A stretch of DNA of 64,000 nucleotides from positions 434,001 through 498,000 of the forward strand of contig JADKGC010000002.1 in NCBI GenBank assembly GCA_016717205.1, in the 5' to 3' direction. Within the stretch, counting starts at the first letter, position 1. Every line of letters starts with the position of its first letter. The position numbers and the translations under genes were made by a program. The notes beneath the pieces were generated by a model. The model was not told where the DNA came from. It made no database searches and saw only the letters and a program-made list of their open reading frames with translations. This stretch comes from Candidatus Flexifilum breve. Its GTDB lineage: Bacteria; Chloroflexota; Anaerolineae; Aggregatilineales; Phototrophicaceae. Of the stretch, positions 41,855 through 51,768 are shown piece by piece.

Positions 41855-42718
41855 ATGACTCAGCGGTTGGAAAAATTCAGTCCGGAAGCGCGGCGGGTGT
41901 TGAACGCCTCAGAACGTGAGGCGCTCGATATGGATCATCCCGCTATTCTTCCCCTGCATGTGCTGCTCGGCATGCTGGAAGTTTCCAACAGCCGCGCCTA
42001 CCGCATCCTGCGTGACCTCAGCCTCCAGTATCGCGATGTGCTGCCGATGGTGCAGGAACTCTCGCCGACGATGGTACATGCCGCCCAGCGCGTGGTCGAA
42101 CTCTCGCCGGAAACACGCCGTGTGATCGAATACGCCATTGACGAGGCGCGCCGCTCCGGCTCGGAACAAATCGGCTCGGATCATCTGCTGCTCGCCCTGA
42201 TGAAGAAGCCGGATTACGCCATCGTCAACGTGCTCCAGCGCGTCAGCCTCGACCCCGACTCCATTCGCCGCGCCGCCCGCCGCACCATGCTCGAAACGCA
42301 GGAGACGGGGACCATCGACGCGGTCAGCCGCGCCCTGATCACGGCGCCAACCAACGGCAACGGCAATGGTCACGGCGTCCATCCGGATCCACGCCTGAAG
42401 ATCATTCAAATGGTGGAAGATGGCAAAATCAGCGCTGCCGAAGCCGGTGATCTGCTCCGCGCAATGCAGTTCGCATCCATGCCCGCCGTCGCCTTCACCA
42501 ACCGCCCCGCCAACGAGGTCGATCAGGTGCGCGCGCGGTTGATCCGCTTCACGCTCACCGACAAGACGACTAAGCAGCCCAAAGCCAACTTTCTCGTGTC
42601 GGCGGAACGCCTGCAAGCCGAAATCTTCGTGTTGATCCAACTGCTCTACAACGGGCACACGGGCAAAGTCGGCGAGTGGGATACTGCGAACGATCACGTG
42701 CAGCTTTCGATTGAGTGA
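41855..42718 (+). CDS. ClpN-domain protein with SHOCT-like segment, no ATPase
   Basis: 287 residues. The first 145 residues form a Clp N-domain repeat pair (ALDMDHPAILPLHVLLGMLE and SGSEQIGSDHLLLALMKKPD), the module that binds substrates or adaptors in ClpA/ClpC. A Gly/Asn-rich linker (TNGNGNGHG) follows. Then comes a SHOCT-like helix pair (RLKIIQMVEDGKISAAEAGD) and a C-terminal domain of unknown type. There is no AAA module, so it is an adaptor or regulator rather than an unfoldase. It converges with the glycosyltransferase gene, with three bases between. Confidence 0.82.
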   Translation: MTQRLEKFSPEARRVLNASEREALDMDHPAILPLHVLLGMLEVSNSRAYRILRDLSLQYRDVLPMVQELSPTMVHAAQRVVELSPETRRVIEYAIDEARRSGSEQIGSDHLLLALMKKPDYAIVNVLQRVSLDPDSIRRAARRTMLETQETGTIDAVSRALITAPTNGNGNGHGVHPDPRLKIIQMVEDGKISAAEAGDLLRAMQFASMPAVAFTNRPANEVDQVRARLIRFTLTDKTTKQPKANFLVSAERLQAEIFVLIQLLYNGHTGKVGEWDTANDHVQLSIE

Positions 42719-42721
42719 GCC

Positions 42722-43957
42722 TCACGGCGGAATGATTCCCCGCACAATTTTGACCGCCGAACCCAAGCCATCTTCCTGACGGAGTTTGGCCCCGAGCGCC
42801 GCCGCCCGGGATCGCATCTCCGCATCTGCTGTCAGCCGCGTGATCGCCGCCGCGAGGTTGTCGACCGTCAGCGCCTTCACGGGGATCGGCGCGACGCCCA
42901 CGCCGAGCACCCGCGTGCGTTCACCCCAGTACGGCTGATCAGCGGCGAACGGCACGACCATGCTCGGCACGCCGGAACGCAGCGCCAGCCCCGTCGTCCC
43001 CGACCCGCCATGATGAATCACCGCTGCCATCCGCGGGAACAACCACGTATACGGGACATAGTCCACGCTTAAAATCGTATCCGGCAGATCACCGCCTAAC
43101 CGGGCCCACCCCGCCGAGATCACGCCGCGCCGCCCGGCCTGGCCCAGTGCCGCGATCAACGTGCGCGTGAGCGCCGCCGCATCCGGCGCGATCATGCTGC
43201 CAAAGCCGATGAACACGGGCGGATCCCCCGCTGCGAGAAAATCGGTCAGCGTGGCGGGCGGCGTCCAGTCAGCTTCCGGGAGAATCCACCACCCGGTCAG
43301 GTGCACGTGCGCGCCCCAATCCGGCGGGCGCGGCACGACCAGCGAGCTGAAACCGTTAATGACAGGCTGTGGATCGGCACTCCGTGGCGCGGCGGACGCC
43401 AGACCTAACGCTCGCCGGAACCGCTGGATCGACGCGCCCATCATCACCCCGAAGAGGCGTTCGGCGACAAAGTACGACGCGCGGTTAAGCGCGCCGCCGA
43501 ACGACCGCGCCGCGAGTAGTGGAATCGGAAAGGCGCGCGTCGGCAGCAGGGGAATCACGGATACCGGAATGTGCGGAATACGCAGCTTTTCCGCCACATC
43601 GCGCCCATACGCGCCGCCCGGCAGTTGATTGAGGATCAAGTCGGAGTCTTGCAGATCGTCGGCAAGGAAGGCGCGTTCATAGGCGCTGGCCAATTCGCCA
43701 TACGACTCACGCAGCGCCTGCATGAGCTTCACGGGGTTGCGCGTATTCATGCCGCTCGTCATCGCGGCCTGCACCAGCGCTTCGGCATCGCCCTCGACGC
43801 GGTGATAGTCGAGTCCCCGTTCCAGCACCAGCGGCGCAAACGCGGGGAATGTGGCCACGCGCACCGCATAACCAGCAGCAGCCAACGCCCACCCCAACGC
43901 GATGTACGGCTGCACATCGCCCCGTGACCCCAACGCCATGATCGTGATTCTAGTCAT
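42722..43957 (-). CDS. UGT-type (GT1) glycosyltransferase
   Basis: 411 residues. The N-terminus ALGSRGDVQPYIALGWALAA is the GT1 glycosyltransferase entry loop, and the donor-binding region near the C-terminus reads HHGGSGTTGLALRSGVPSMV, followed by PFAADQPYWGERTRVLGVG. This is the sterol-glucosyltransferase or macrolide glycosyltransferase subgroup of GT-B enzymes, acting on a lipid or secondary metabolite with a nucleotide sugar. Size is standard. The acceptor is unknown. Confidence 0.88.
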   Translation of the reverse strand: MTRITIMALGSRGDVQPYIALGWALAAAGYAVRVATFPAFAPLVLERGLDYHRVEGDAEALVQAAMTSGMNTRNPVKLMQALRESYGELASAYERAFLADDLQDSDLILNQLPGGAYGRDVAEKLRIPHIPVSVIPLLPTRAFPIPLLAARSFGGALNRASYFVAERLFGVMMGASIQRFRRALGLASAAPRSADPQPVINGFSSLVVPRPPDWGAHVHLTGWWILPEADWTPPATLTDFLAAGDPPVFIGFGSMIAPDAAALTRTLIAALGQAGRRGVISAGWARLGGDLPDTILSVDYVPYTWLFPRMAAVIHHGGSGTTGLALRSGVPSMVVPFAADQPYWGERTRVLGVGVAPIPVKALTVDNLAAAITRLTADAEMRSRAAALGAKLRQEDGLGSAVKIVRGIIPP

Positions 43958-44002
43958 CGCCCGCCTTACCGTGATCAGTTAGCAGTGACGATTCTGAACT
44001 AC

Positions 44003-45184
44003 TTACTTCTTCTCGAACCCCGCCATGCATTCAATGTGATACGTGTGCGGGAACATGTCGACGGGCTGCACATGCGTGAGCGTGTACCCGGCGTTGACCA
44101 GCAGCCGCGCATCCCGCGCCAAGGTCGACGGGTCGCACGACACGTAGGCGATGCGGCGCGGCGCGCGGGCGATCAGCGCTTCGATCGCCTTCGCGTGCAT
44201 CCCCGCGCGCGGCGGGTCGATCACGGCGGCGTCGAACTTGCCTTTGACGCGCGGCAGCATGGCCTCGGTCGCGCCTTCGTAAACGTCGATGTTGTTGAAC
44301 CGCGCCAGATTCACCCGCGCATCGCTGACCGCGCTCGGCGCGAGTTCAATCGCCGTGACGCGCTTCGCCCCCTGCGCCAGAAACGCTGTGAACAAGCCGA
44401 CGCCAGAGTACAAATCGAGCACCAGCTCGCGCCCACTCAAATCCACTTGATCCATGACCAGTTCGACCAGCCGCGCCGCCTGCGCCAGATTCACCTGAAA
44501 GAAGCTGCCCGCGCTCACGCGGAAGGTTTCACCGTGAATCGTGAACGTCACTTTGTCCGCCGCTGCCGCGCTGATCGTCTCGTCGTCGCCTTGATCCGCC
44601 GCTGCGGGCGAACCGTCGTCGCTCTGGCTGACCACGCGCTCACTGCCATCGGTTCCAACCATGCAGCGCACGCGCCGCGCCGTCGGGGTGATCGCCGTAC
44701 GCATCGCCAGCAGTTCTGGGCGTATGATCGGGCATTCGTCAATCGGCGTGACCGTGCGGTCGTCCGGCGCGATGAAGCCGAGTTCGTCCTCCGGCGAACG
44801 GTGGTAGGTCACGTGCGTTCGGTAGAACCACGGGTCGGGGCTGGCAATCGTCGGGTGGACGAGCACCTCGTCAAACTTCCCAATGCGGCGGAATTGCGCT
44901 TTCACAATTTCCGACTTATAAAGGAGTTGTTGGTCATAGTCGATGTGCTGCCACTGGCAGCCGCCGCACGTTCCCGCCCGAACATACGGGCAGCGCGGTG
45001 TAATTCGGTGTGGCGACGGTGTCAGCACCTCGTCCACAACTGCGAAAGCATATCGTCCACGGTCCTGAGTGATCGTCGCGCGCACCTGCTCACCGGGCAG
45101 ACCACCGGTCACAAAGATCGGTCGCCCATCCACTTTCGCCAGCGCGTTCCCACCATACACCATTTCAATCAGGTCTAGTTGCAT
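44003..45184 (-). CDS. RlmD/TrmA-family RNA uracil-5 methyltransferase
   Basis: 393 residues. A TRAM-like OB fold (residues 1-60) precedes a [4Fe-4S] cysteine cluster CPYVRAGTCGGCQWQH with a further Cys in DECPII. The SAM-binding region LVLDLYSGVGLFTAFLA, the DPPRAG motif and the catalytic cysteine in YVSCDPSTLARD complete the set. These enzymes methylate U to m5U in rRNA or tRNA (RlmC/RlmD/TrmA group). Which site is targeted cannot be told. It is a stand-alone gene on the minus strand. Confidence 0.9.
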   Translation of the reverse strand: MQLDLIEMVYGGNALAKVDGRPIFVTGGLPGEQVRATITQDRGRYAFAVVDEVLTPSPHRITPRCPYVRAGTCGGCQWQHIDYDQQLLYKSEIVKAQFRRIGKFDEVLVHPTIASPDPWFYRTHVTYHRSPEDELGFIAPDDRTVTPIDECPIIRPELLAMRTAITPTARRVRCMVGTDGSERVVSQSDDGSPAAADQGDDETISAAAADKVTFTIHGETFRVSAGSFFQVNLAQAARLVELVMDQVDLSGRELVLDLYSGVGLFTAFLAQGAKRVTAIELAPSAVSDARVNLARFNNIDVYEGATEAMLPRVKGKFDAAVIDPPRAGMHAKAIEALIARAPRRIAYVSCDPSTLARDARLLVNAGYTLTHVQPVDMFPHTYHIECMAGFEKK

Positions 45185-45284
45185 TGGTTCATCATACCCG
45201 TATATTAATTTATGTTGATAGTTATCACTTTACAATAGAATGTTGATTATGTTGTAGCGCATCAAGGCATTCGAGGTCGTTATC

Positions 45285-48200
45285 GTGAGCCGGACTATCA
45301 ACAGACGGTACATCGTAGGAGAATCGCTCGGCAAAGGGGCGATGGGCGAAGTATTCCTCGCTCAGGATCGTCTGACCGGCAGCACCGTCGCGCTCAAACG
45401 CGTGCATGCGTCCCTCAGTCTCGGTGACGACCGCATGACCTCGGAAGAGCTGCGCCTCACGCTGGCGCAGGAATTCGAAGCGTTGGCGTCGCTGCGCCAC
45501 CCGAACATCATCAGCGTATCGGACTATGGTTTCGACGGCGAACACCGCCCTTACTTCACGATGGAATATCTCGAAAACGCCCGCACCATCATCGAGGCAG
45601 GGCAGGGTCAGCCGCTGACCGTGCAGGTCGACCTGCTGGCGCAAATGCTGCGGGCCTTATCCTACATTCATCGCCGCGGCATGCTCCACCGTGACCTCAA
45701 ACCGGGCAATGTGCTGGTGATCGAGCGCGGCGAGCAGCGCGTCGTCAAAGTGCTGGATTTTGGCCTCGCCAGTGGTTTGAATCACGCGAAAGCGGTGAGC
45801 GGCACGCTCAGCTACGCGGCCCCGGAAGTCATCGGCGGCAAAGCGCCTATCACCTACGCCGCCGATCTCTATTCGGTCGGCGTGATCGCCTACGAAATGT
45901 TCACCGGGCGCTATCCATTTGCCGATAAGCCGCTGCATGTGCTCATGCAGCACGTCTTGTACACGCCCGTCGATCTCAGCGTCATCCCGCTTGATATGCG
46001 CATGCTGGTCGGCTGGCTGCTCACCAAAAGCCCCGAAGATCGCTATGCCAGCGCCGAAGCCGCCATCAAAGCGCTGAGTGACGCCATCCGCGCCGACATT
46101 CCGATCGATACCGTCAGCACGCGCGAAAGCTTTTTGCAGGCTTCACGCTTTGTCGGGCGCGAAAAAGAACTGACGACCCTCGTGGCAGCGCTCAAACGCG
46201 CCAAGACGGGTTTGGGCAGCGCGTGGTTGATCGCCGGGGAAAGCGGTGTCGGCAAAACGCGCCTCGTCGATGAACTTCCCACGCGCGCGCTGGTCGATGG
46301 CGCGCTCGTGCTGCGCAGCTACCTGCCCGAAACGGGCGGCAAACCCTACGAGGCGTGGCGCTCCCCGCTCCGCCAGTTGGTGTTGGGGCTTGAACTCGCG
46401 CCGCTCGAAATCGACGTCCTCAAAGCGCTCGTGCCTGACATCGAAACGCTGATCGCCAAAACCGACCGCGGCAGTGATGAACCGATCATGACGGAACTCA
46501 CGGGTGAAGCCGCCAGCCAGCGCTTGTTCGCCATCATCATCGATCTCTTCCGCCGCCAGTCCGAACTGCTCGTGCTCATCATCGAAGATTTGCACTGGGG
46601 CGTCGAAAGTCTGGATCTGCTCAAGCAGATGATCGAAGCCCAACTGCCCATGCTGATCATCGGCACCTACCGGGCGGACGAACGCCCGAATCTGCCGGAA
46701 CGCCTGCCCGTCGCGCGTGTGCTCCCCCTGGAACGCCTGACCACGGCGGAGATCGCCGAACTCACCGAGTCGATGCTCGGGCATCAGCGCCCCGAAGTCG
46801 TCGAGATGCTCGAACACGAGACCGAAGGCAATATCTTCTTTCTGGTCGAAACCGTGCGCGCGCTGGCCGAAGAAGCGGGCGATCTGGATAAAGTCGGGCG
46901 CAGCACGCTCCCCAAAGCGATCCTCTCCGGCGGCGTGCAGGCCATTCTGCGACGGCGGCTGTCGCACGTCCGCGCCGGGGCGCAGCCGCTGCTCAAGTTG
47001 GTCGCCGTGCAGGGCCGCCAGATCGATTTGGCGATGCTCAGTTGGCTGGCGAGCACGCACGGCGTCGACGACGTTGAGGGGTGGGTGATCGAAACGATCA
47101 ATGCGGCGGTCGGCGAAGTCGAAGGCGAAGTGTGGCGTTTCGCCCATGAAAAGCTGCGCCAGACCGCCCTCGCCGATCTCGATGCGCGTGAACGGCAGCA
47201 GTTACATCAGCATGTCGCCGTGAGCATTGAGACCTTCTACTCCGACCCGCTGCTGCACGCCGAAGCTCTGCGCTACCACTGGCACGAGGCCGGCGACGCC
47301 AGCAAAGAGGTGAAATATCTGATTATGGCCGCCGAACGCGCCGTCAAGCTGACCGCGCTGTTTGATGTGGCGCTGACGTGGCTGCAGCGCGCGCTCGACA
47401 TCCTCGAAAGCCAACCGGACGATCCGCGCCGGGGCAGCGTGTACATCCTGATGGGCCGCGCCCATTTCTTCATCGGTCAGCAGGACGAAGCCCGCAGCTA
47501 TCTGAAAAAGGCGCTCGATTTCGGCTTTCCGGAGATCGAAGCGGCGGCGCGCCTCGGGCTGGCCGAAGTGGAAATCCGCGCCGGGCATCTGGATCGCGCC
47601 AACAGTAACGCGCGCTTAGGGCTGGTCTACTACCGCCGCATCGACAACAAGAGCGGCGTCGCCGATGCCCTGCAGATGATGGCGCAGGTGGCCATCGAAA
47701 CCGGAGCCTATGCCCGCGCCGGAGTCTACCTGACGGAAGCGCTCATGCTGCGCACCGCGCTCAACGAACCGCAGGGGTTGGGCATGTGCCATGATCTGCT
47801 CGGGCGCGTCAATCTGTTTCAGGGCATGGACGACCACGCCCGCCACCACTACGATGCAAGTCTGCGGATTCGCCGCGCGCTCGGCGATATTCGCGGCATG
47901 AGCGATACGTTTAACCATCTGGCGCTGCTCGCACAAAATCGCGCGGAATACGACACCGCTTGGAACTATCAGGAAGAAAGCCTCGCGCTCAAACGGCGCA
48001 TCCATGACCGCCACGGCGTGGGCGGCAGCCTTTGCCACCTGAGCTATCTCGCGCTGCTGCGCGGCGATCTCGACCTCGCCGAAGACCTGTGCGACGAAGC
48101 GCTCGCGGTCTACAGGGAGATCGATGATCAGCGCGGCCTGAGCATCATCCTCACCCATCTCGCCTTGATCTCGATGAATCGTGAGCTCGATGACCTCGCG

Positions 48201-48902
48201 AAAAGCTACTTCGAAAAGAGTCATGCGCTCAAACTGACCCTCGCCGACCGCGCGGGCGAAACCGCCTACGCCCTCAACTACGGCGTCTTCCAGCTCGTCC
48301 GCGGGGAGACCCGAGCGGCGGGCGCGCTGTTCCAGCAAGCGGGGGAGCTCGCGCAGGCATTAAGCGAACGTTCCCTCGAAGGCAGCGCGCTGCTCCATGC
48401 GGGGCTGGTCGCTGAAATCGAAGGCCGACTGGATGACGCGCTCGCCCTGTTGGGGCGCGCCCGCACGATCTTCCGCAACCGGCACGCCCCGCGTGAGACC
48501 GCGCTGGCGCTGATCGCGCTGGCACGGGTGGGGGCGGCGCAATCCAACTTTGAGGGGGTATTCGACGCGCTGCACGAAGCTGCGACCATCGTCACGCAGT
48601 TAAACCTGCGCGGCGACAAACTCCTGCTGCTGATCTCAGCCGCCTACGTCGATTGGCGCTTGGGGAAGCTCCAGACGGCCGCGGCCTGCCTCGCGCTGCT
48701 CAGCCGGGAACCGATGGCCCACCGCCTCGTCCGGTACTACTATCGGCGCCTGCGCGCCGAGATCGTCCCCGAACTTCAACCGGTGGAGGTTACCTCCGAT
48801 CTCCAACCGCCCGTCAACCTCGACGACTGCCTCGCGCCTGCACAACGCCGCCTCATCCATCACTCCCAATCTGACAACCAACTAACCATGTTTAGCGACT
48901 GA
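45285..48902 (+). CDS. Ser/Thr kinase-ATPase-TPR giant regulator
   Basis: 1205 residues from a GTG start with GAGG upstream. Kinase domain (about 8-270): glycine loop GKGAMGEV (17-23), K38, HRDLKPGNV (H135-D137) and DFG at 158-160. A STAND/AAA-type ATPase follows, with Walker A GESGVGKT (318-325) and Walker B LVLIIEDLHWG. From about 690 to 1130 are many TPR units such as LGMCHDLLGRVNLFQG and LSIILTHLALISMNRELDDL. There is no DNA-binding domain, unlike PknK. It probably senses a signal through the TPR region. A short AT-rich stretch upstream (45200-45260) may hold the promoter. Confidence 0.9.
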   Translation: MSRTINRRYIVGESLGKGAMGEVFLAQDRLTGSTVALKRVHASLSLGDDRMTSEELRLTLAQEFEALASLRHPNIISVSDYGFDGEHRPYFTMEYLENARTIIEAGQGQPLTVQVDLLAQMLRALSYIHRRGMLHRDLKPGNVLVIERGEQRVVKVLDFGLASGLNHAKAVSGTLSYAAPEVIGGKAPITYAADLYSVGVIAYEMFTGRYPFADKPLHVLMQHVLYTPVDLSVIPLDMRMLVGWLLTKSPEDRYASAEAAIKALSDAIRADIPIDTVSTRESFLQASRFVGREKELTTLVAALKRAKTGLGSAWLIAGESGVGKTRLVDELPTRALVDGALVLRSYLPETGGKPYEAWRSPLRQLVLGLELAPLEIDVLKALVPDIETLIAKTDRGSDEPIMTELTGEAASQRLFAIIIDLFRRQSELLVLIIEDLHWGVESLDLLKQMIEAQLPMLIIGTYRADERPNLPERLPVARVLPLERLTTAEIAELTESMLGHQRPEVVEMLEHETEGNIFFLVETVRALAEEAGDLDKVGRSTLPKAILSGGVQAILRRRLSHVRAGAQPLLKLVAVQGRQIDLAMLSWLASTHGVDDVEGWVIETINAAVGEVEGEVWRFAHEKLRQTALADLDARERQQLHQHVAVSIETFYSDPLLHAEALRYHWHEAGDASKEVKYLIMAAERAVKLTALFDVALTWLQRALDILESQPDDPRRGSVYILMGRAHFFIGQQDEARSYLKKALDFGFPEIEAAARLGLAEVEIRAGHLDRANSNARLGLVYYRRIDNKSGVADALQMMAQVAIETGAYARAGVYLTEALMLRTALNEPQGLGMCHDLLGRVNLFQGMDDHARHHYDASLRIRRALGDIRGMSDTFNHLALLAQNRAEYDTAWNYQEESLALKRRIHDRHGVGGSLCHLSYLALLRGDLDLAEDLCDEALAVYREIDDQRGLSIILTHLALISMNRELDDLAKSYFEKSHALKLTLADRAGETAYALNYGVFQLVRGETRAAGALFQQAGELAQALSERSLEGSALLHAGLVAEIEGRLDDALALLGRARTIFRNRHAPRETALALIALARVGAAQSNFEGVFDALHEAATIVTQLNLRGDKLLLLISAAYVDWRLGKLQTAAACLALLSREPMAHRLVRYYYRRLRAEIVPELQPVEVTSDLQPPVNLDDCLAPAQRRLIHHSQSDNQLTMFSD

Positions 48903-49000
48903 GTCTTCTTGCAAACGCAAAGTATAGTGGGTAAATTACTGTTCTAGGTTCCTCATATTTCAAGAAGGTTGCGATAACGAATTTACGAAAGACCTAAGCC

Positions 49001-49818
49001 TTGGCGAACAAGCCAAAACGTTGGTTGACCTTTTCTGGCTGTGTTCTTTCACCGCTGAACGTGCTCGCCGCGATCATCGGCGTCTTGTCTTCGTGTTTGG
49101 CATCAACAACCTTGAACAGTTGACGCAAAGGGTGCAGGATTTCCTCACGCCCCCCACGCTCACGTCGATTCCTACTCAGATTGTCCCAACCAGCACGCCG
49201 CAGCCTCCGCTCTTGACGCCTACACTCTTTCCAACGCTGCCCAGTCCACCTACACCCCGCACCGCTGTCGCGCAGTCTCCGCCCACGAACATCGCTATCC
49301 AGCGCCCAGCCTTTGCAACGAACATCATGGCTTGGGCGCTGATTAGCTCAGATGGCTACTGGCAGTCCCTCGGTAGTACCCTGCAAGGAACAGTTCAGGA
49401 AGCAACCGATTCGTTCTACATGGCGCAGAACATCACTGGGGCAAACTTCAGCTATGACACAACCTTCAGCATCATCAATGGCACGGCGAGCGCCGCCGCT
49501 GGTGTAATTTTCCGCTCACGAACCGATCCTCTGCAGGGAAGCTATATGGCGCGCATCAGTACTGCCAATGGCGGTCAAATCAACCTTGTCCGGTTCTTTC
49601 CCGTACGGCAGTATGAACAATTGGCTGTCGCTACCTTGCCAATTTTCGCCAACACGCCCTATACACTGCGCGTAAGCGCTAACGGCGCGGACATCAGCAT
49701 CTATCTGAATGATCAGCTCGTCCTGCAAGCCAATGACGCGACTTATCTAAACGGAACAGTCGGTCTGAATGTAAACGGCGCGACTGCTCAATTCACCTCA
49801 GCTAACCTGACCAACTAA
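49001..49818 (+). CDS. Membrane-anchored LamG-like protein, likely frameshifted near its start
   Basis: A TTG at 49001 opens MANKPKRWLTFSGCVLSPLN and a membrane helix (LAAIIGVLSS), but this frame stops soon after. Sense continues in the next phase from FGINNLEQLTQRVQDF near 49098 to the stop at 49818. One base appears missing near 49090-49096. The mature part has a Thr/Pro linker (residues 30-90 of the second phase) and a C-terminal concanavalin-like domain (YMARISTANGGQ, LRVSANGADISIYLNDQLV) that could bind sugar. It converges with the Lrp gene; stops overlap by three bases. Confidence 0.68.
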
Positions 49819-50303
49819 CGTTTCGGCGGCTTCGGGCGTTCCTCGTCCGGGTGCAGCGCCCATTCGTCGATCACGCGGCGGCTGACCTGCGACGACAGCA
49901 CCAGTGATGTGCGCATATCGCCATAATCCTTCAGTCCGAGCAGAAAATGTTCGAGATGCGGCACCGATGTGCACGCCACCTTGAGGATGTATGACTCGAT
50001 CCCCGTGACGCAGTGACATTCAATCACTTCCGGCATCTCATGCACGGTCTTGCGAAACGCGACCGACTGCGGGCCGTTCGACACCAGATGCACATACGCC
50101 ATGATCGGCAGCCCGGCTTTCGCCAGATCGATCTCCGCATGATACCCCTTGATCACGCCCGCGTCTTCCAAACGCCGAACACGCTCGGTGACGGCGGGCG
50201 CGGTCAACCCGACCGCCTCGCCAATCTGCCGAAATGACAGCCGCGCGTTCTCTTGCAGCAGCTTAAGCAGCCGCCACATTGTGCTATCCATTTGTAAACC
50301 CAT
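49815..50303 (-). CDS. Lrp/AsnC-family transcription regulator
   Basis: 162 residues with an N-terminal HTH (SFRQIGEAVGLTAPAVTERV) and a C-terminal RAM-type ligand domain (EVIECHCVTGIESYILKVAC). Lrp-type regulators bind amino acids and control transporters. The divergent gene is an EamA exporter, so control of it is likely; the shared 114-base upstream region would hold its binding site. Start is the ATG at 50303, or possibly 50291 (MDSTMWR). Confidence 0.9.
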   Translation of the reverse strand: MGLQMDSTMWRLLKLLQENARLSFRQIGEAVGLTAPAVTERVRRLEDAGVIKGYHAEIDLAKAGLPIMAYVHLVSNGPQSVAFRKTVHEMPEVIECHCVTGIESYILKVACTSVPHLEHFLLGLKDYGDMRTSLVLSSQVSRRVIDEWALHPDEERPKPPKR

Positions 50304-50417
50304 TCCGCCGAATCACCTTCGATATCTTCATAAATTCAGCTTAATGGTTTTAAATGGTGCTGTCAAATGCTGGGCAAACTTCATAGAATCAGAGGGTTCA
50401 AGAAGGAGCAAATACAG

Positions 50418-51353
50418 ATGTCTAGCACACCTATCAGTGCCGCTCGGAGTGTCGGGGGCGGGATCGTCCTCAGCCGCCGCACCATGACGATGATTGCGCT
50501 GCTCACGGTCTACATCATCTGGAGCACCACGTACCTAGCCATTCGCTTCACCTTTGAGAGCTTCCCGCCCTACCTGATGATGGGCATCCGCTTTTTGATC
50601 GCCGGGGGGCTGCTCTTCGGCTTTTTGCTGCTGCGCGGCGCGAAACTGCCTACCCGCCGCCAGTGGTTGAGCGCGGGGATCGTCGGGTTCTTGCTGCTGG
50701 TCATGGGGATGGGCAACACCGCGTATGCCGAAACCATGATTTCGTCCGGCCTCGCCGCCAGCTTGATCGCCGCCTCACCGCTCCTTACGCTCATCTTCAG
50801 CATGATCTGGGGGAACCGCCCCAAGCGCAGTGAATGGATCGGCGTGGGAGTCGGTCTGCTCGGCGTGAGCGTGCTGACTCTGGAAGGCAACTTGCAGGCG
50901 AATCCGCTCGGCCTGGTGTTCATCTTCGTGGCGATCACCTGCTGGTCGTTCGGGTCGCTGCTCGTCAAAAGGTTGGATATGCCCCCGGGCGCGATGGGCA
51001 ACGCCGCCGAAATGCTGATCGGCGGGGCGATCCTCGTGATCGGCGCGCTGGCGGGCGGCGAACGCATCACCGCCGCGCCGACACCCGGCGCGCTGGCCGC
51101 GCTCGTCTACCTGATCACCGCCGGGTCGCTGGCGACCATGACCGCCTACATGTATCTGCTCAAGAATGTCTCGCCCGCGCTGGCGACCAGCTACGCGCTG
51201 GTCAACCCCGGCCTCGCTGTCATCCTCGGCGTGATCCTCGGCGGCGAAGTCATCACCGGGAGCGCCTTCATCGCCCTGCCATTGATCGTGCTCGGCGTCG
51301 CCTTCGTCTTCGGCTTCTTCGACCGCAAAAAAGCCCTCAGCCGATCTTCGTAG
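50418..51353 (+). CDS. EamA/DMT-family exporter
   Basis: 311 residues from the ATG at 50418 with GAAGGAG upstream; a longer frame to 50367 has no RBS. Ten membrane helices form two EamA repeats; YIIWSTTYLAIRFTFESFPP opens the first, with GLAASLIAASPLLTLIFSMI and ALVNPGLAVILGVILGGEVI as typical blocks. It belongs to the drug/metabolite transporter superfamily, exporting amino acids or similar. The regulator gene lies opposite. Confidence 0.88.
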   Translation: MSSTPISAARSVGGGIVLSRRTMTMIALLTVYIIWSTTYLAIRFTFESFPPYLMMGIRFLIAGGLLFGFLLLRGAKLPTRRQWLSAGIVGFLLLVMGMGNTAYAETMISSGLAASLIAASPLLTLIFSMIWGNRPKRSEWIGVGVGLLGVSVLTLEGNLQANPLGLVFIFVAITCWSFGSLLVKRLDMPPGAMGNAAEMLIGGAILVIGALAGGERITAAPTPGALAALVYLITAGSLATMTAYMYLLKNVSPALATSYALVNPGLAVILGVILGGEVITGSAFIALPLIVLGVAFVFGFFDRKKALSRSS

Positions 51354-51480
51354 GGACGCGCTTCTGCGCGTCCGCGTAACTACTGTACGAACATCCCGAA
51401 AACGGCAAATCGCTCGCTCTTACGAACCTGATTTGTCTCCCCTCCCTGAATTCGGGGAGGGGTCGGGGGTGAGGTCAGTT

Positions 51481-51768
51481 TTACCGCCGCGCGGGTTCAA
51501 ACTTGAGCAGAATTTCCCCGGTCTTCGTGTTGAGCAGCGCCGTGAACGCCCGCCCGTTCTCCGTCCACTGGACGCTATGCATCTCCGGCGTGAGTGTCGT
51601 CAGAATGTTCTTGGTTTTCGCGTCATTGACCAACCGCGTAACGGTCGAACCCGCCGCCGTACTCCTGGCCTGTCCAGTCCCCGGCGTCGCCACGCCATTG
51701 GTCACAATCGGCGCTTGTTCCGCTGCCGCCAGCAGATCGCGCACGACCTGAAAATTCAGCAAGGTCAT
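51481..51768 (-). CDS. Hypothetical protein
   Basis: 95 residues beginning MTLLNFQVVRDLLAAAEQAP. The C-terminal half looks beta-rich (WTENGRAFTALLNTKTGEIL). No family is recognised. The gene is flanked by repeats at 51350-51478 and 51845-51915. Codon use is similar to the neighbours and the frame is free of low-complexity sequence, so it is probably real. Confidence 0.6.
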   Translation of the reverse strand: MTLLNFQVVRDLLAAAEQAPIVTNGVATPGTGQARSTAAGSTVTRLVNDAKTKNILTTLTPEMHSVQWTENGRAFTALLNTKTGEILLKFEPARR

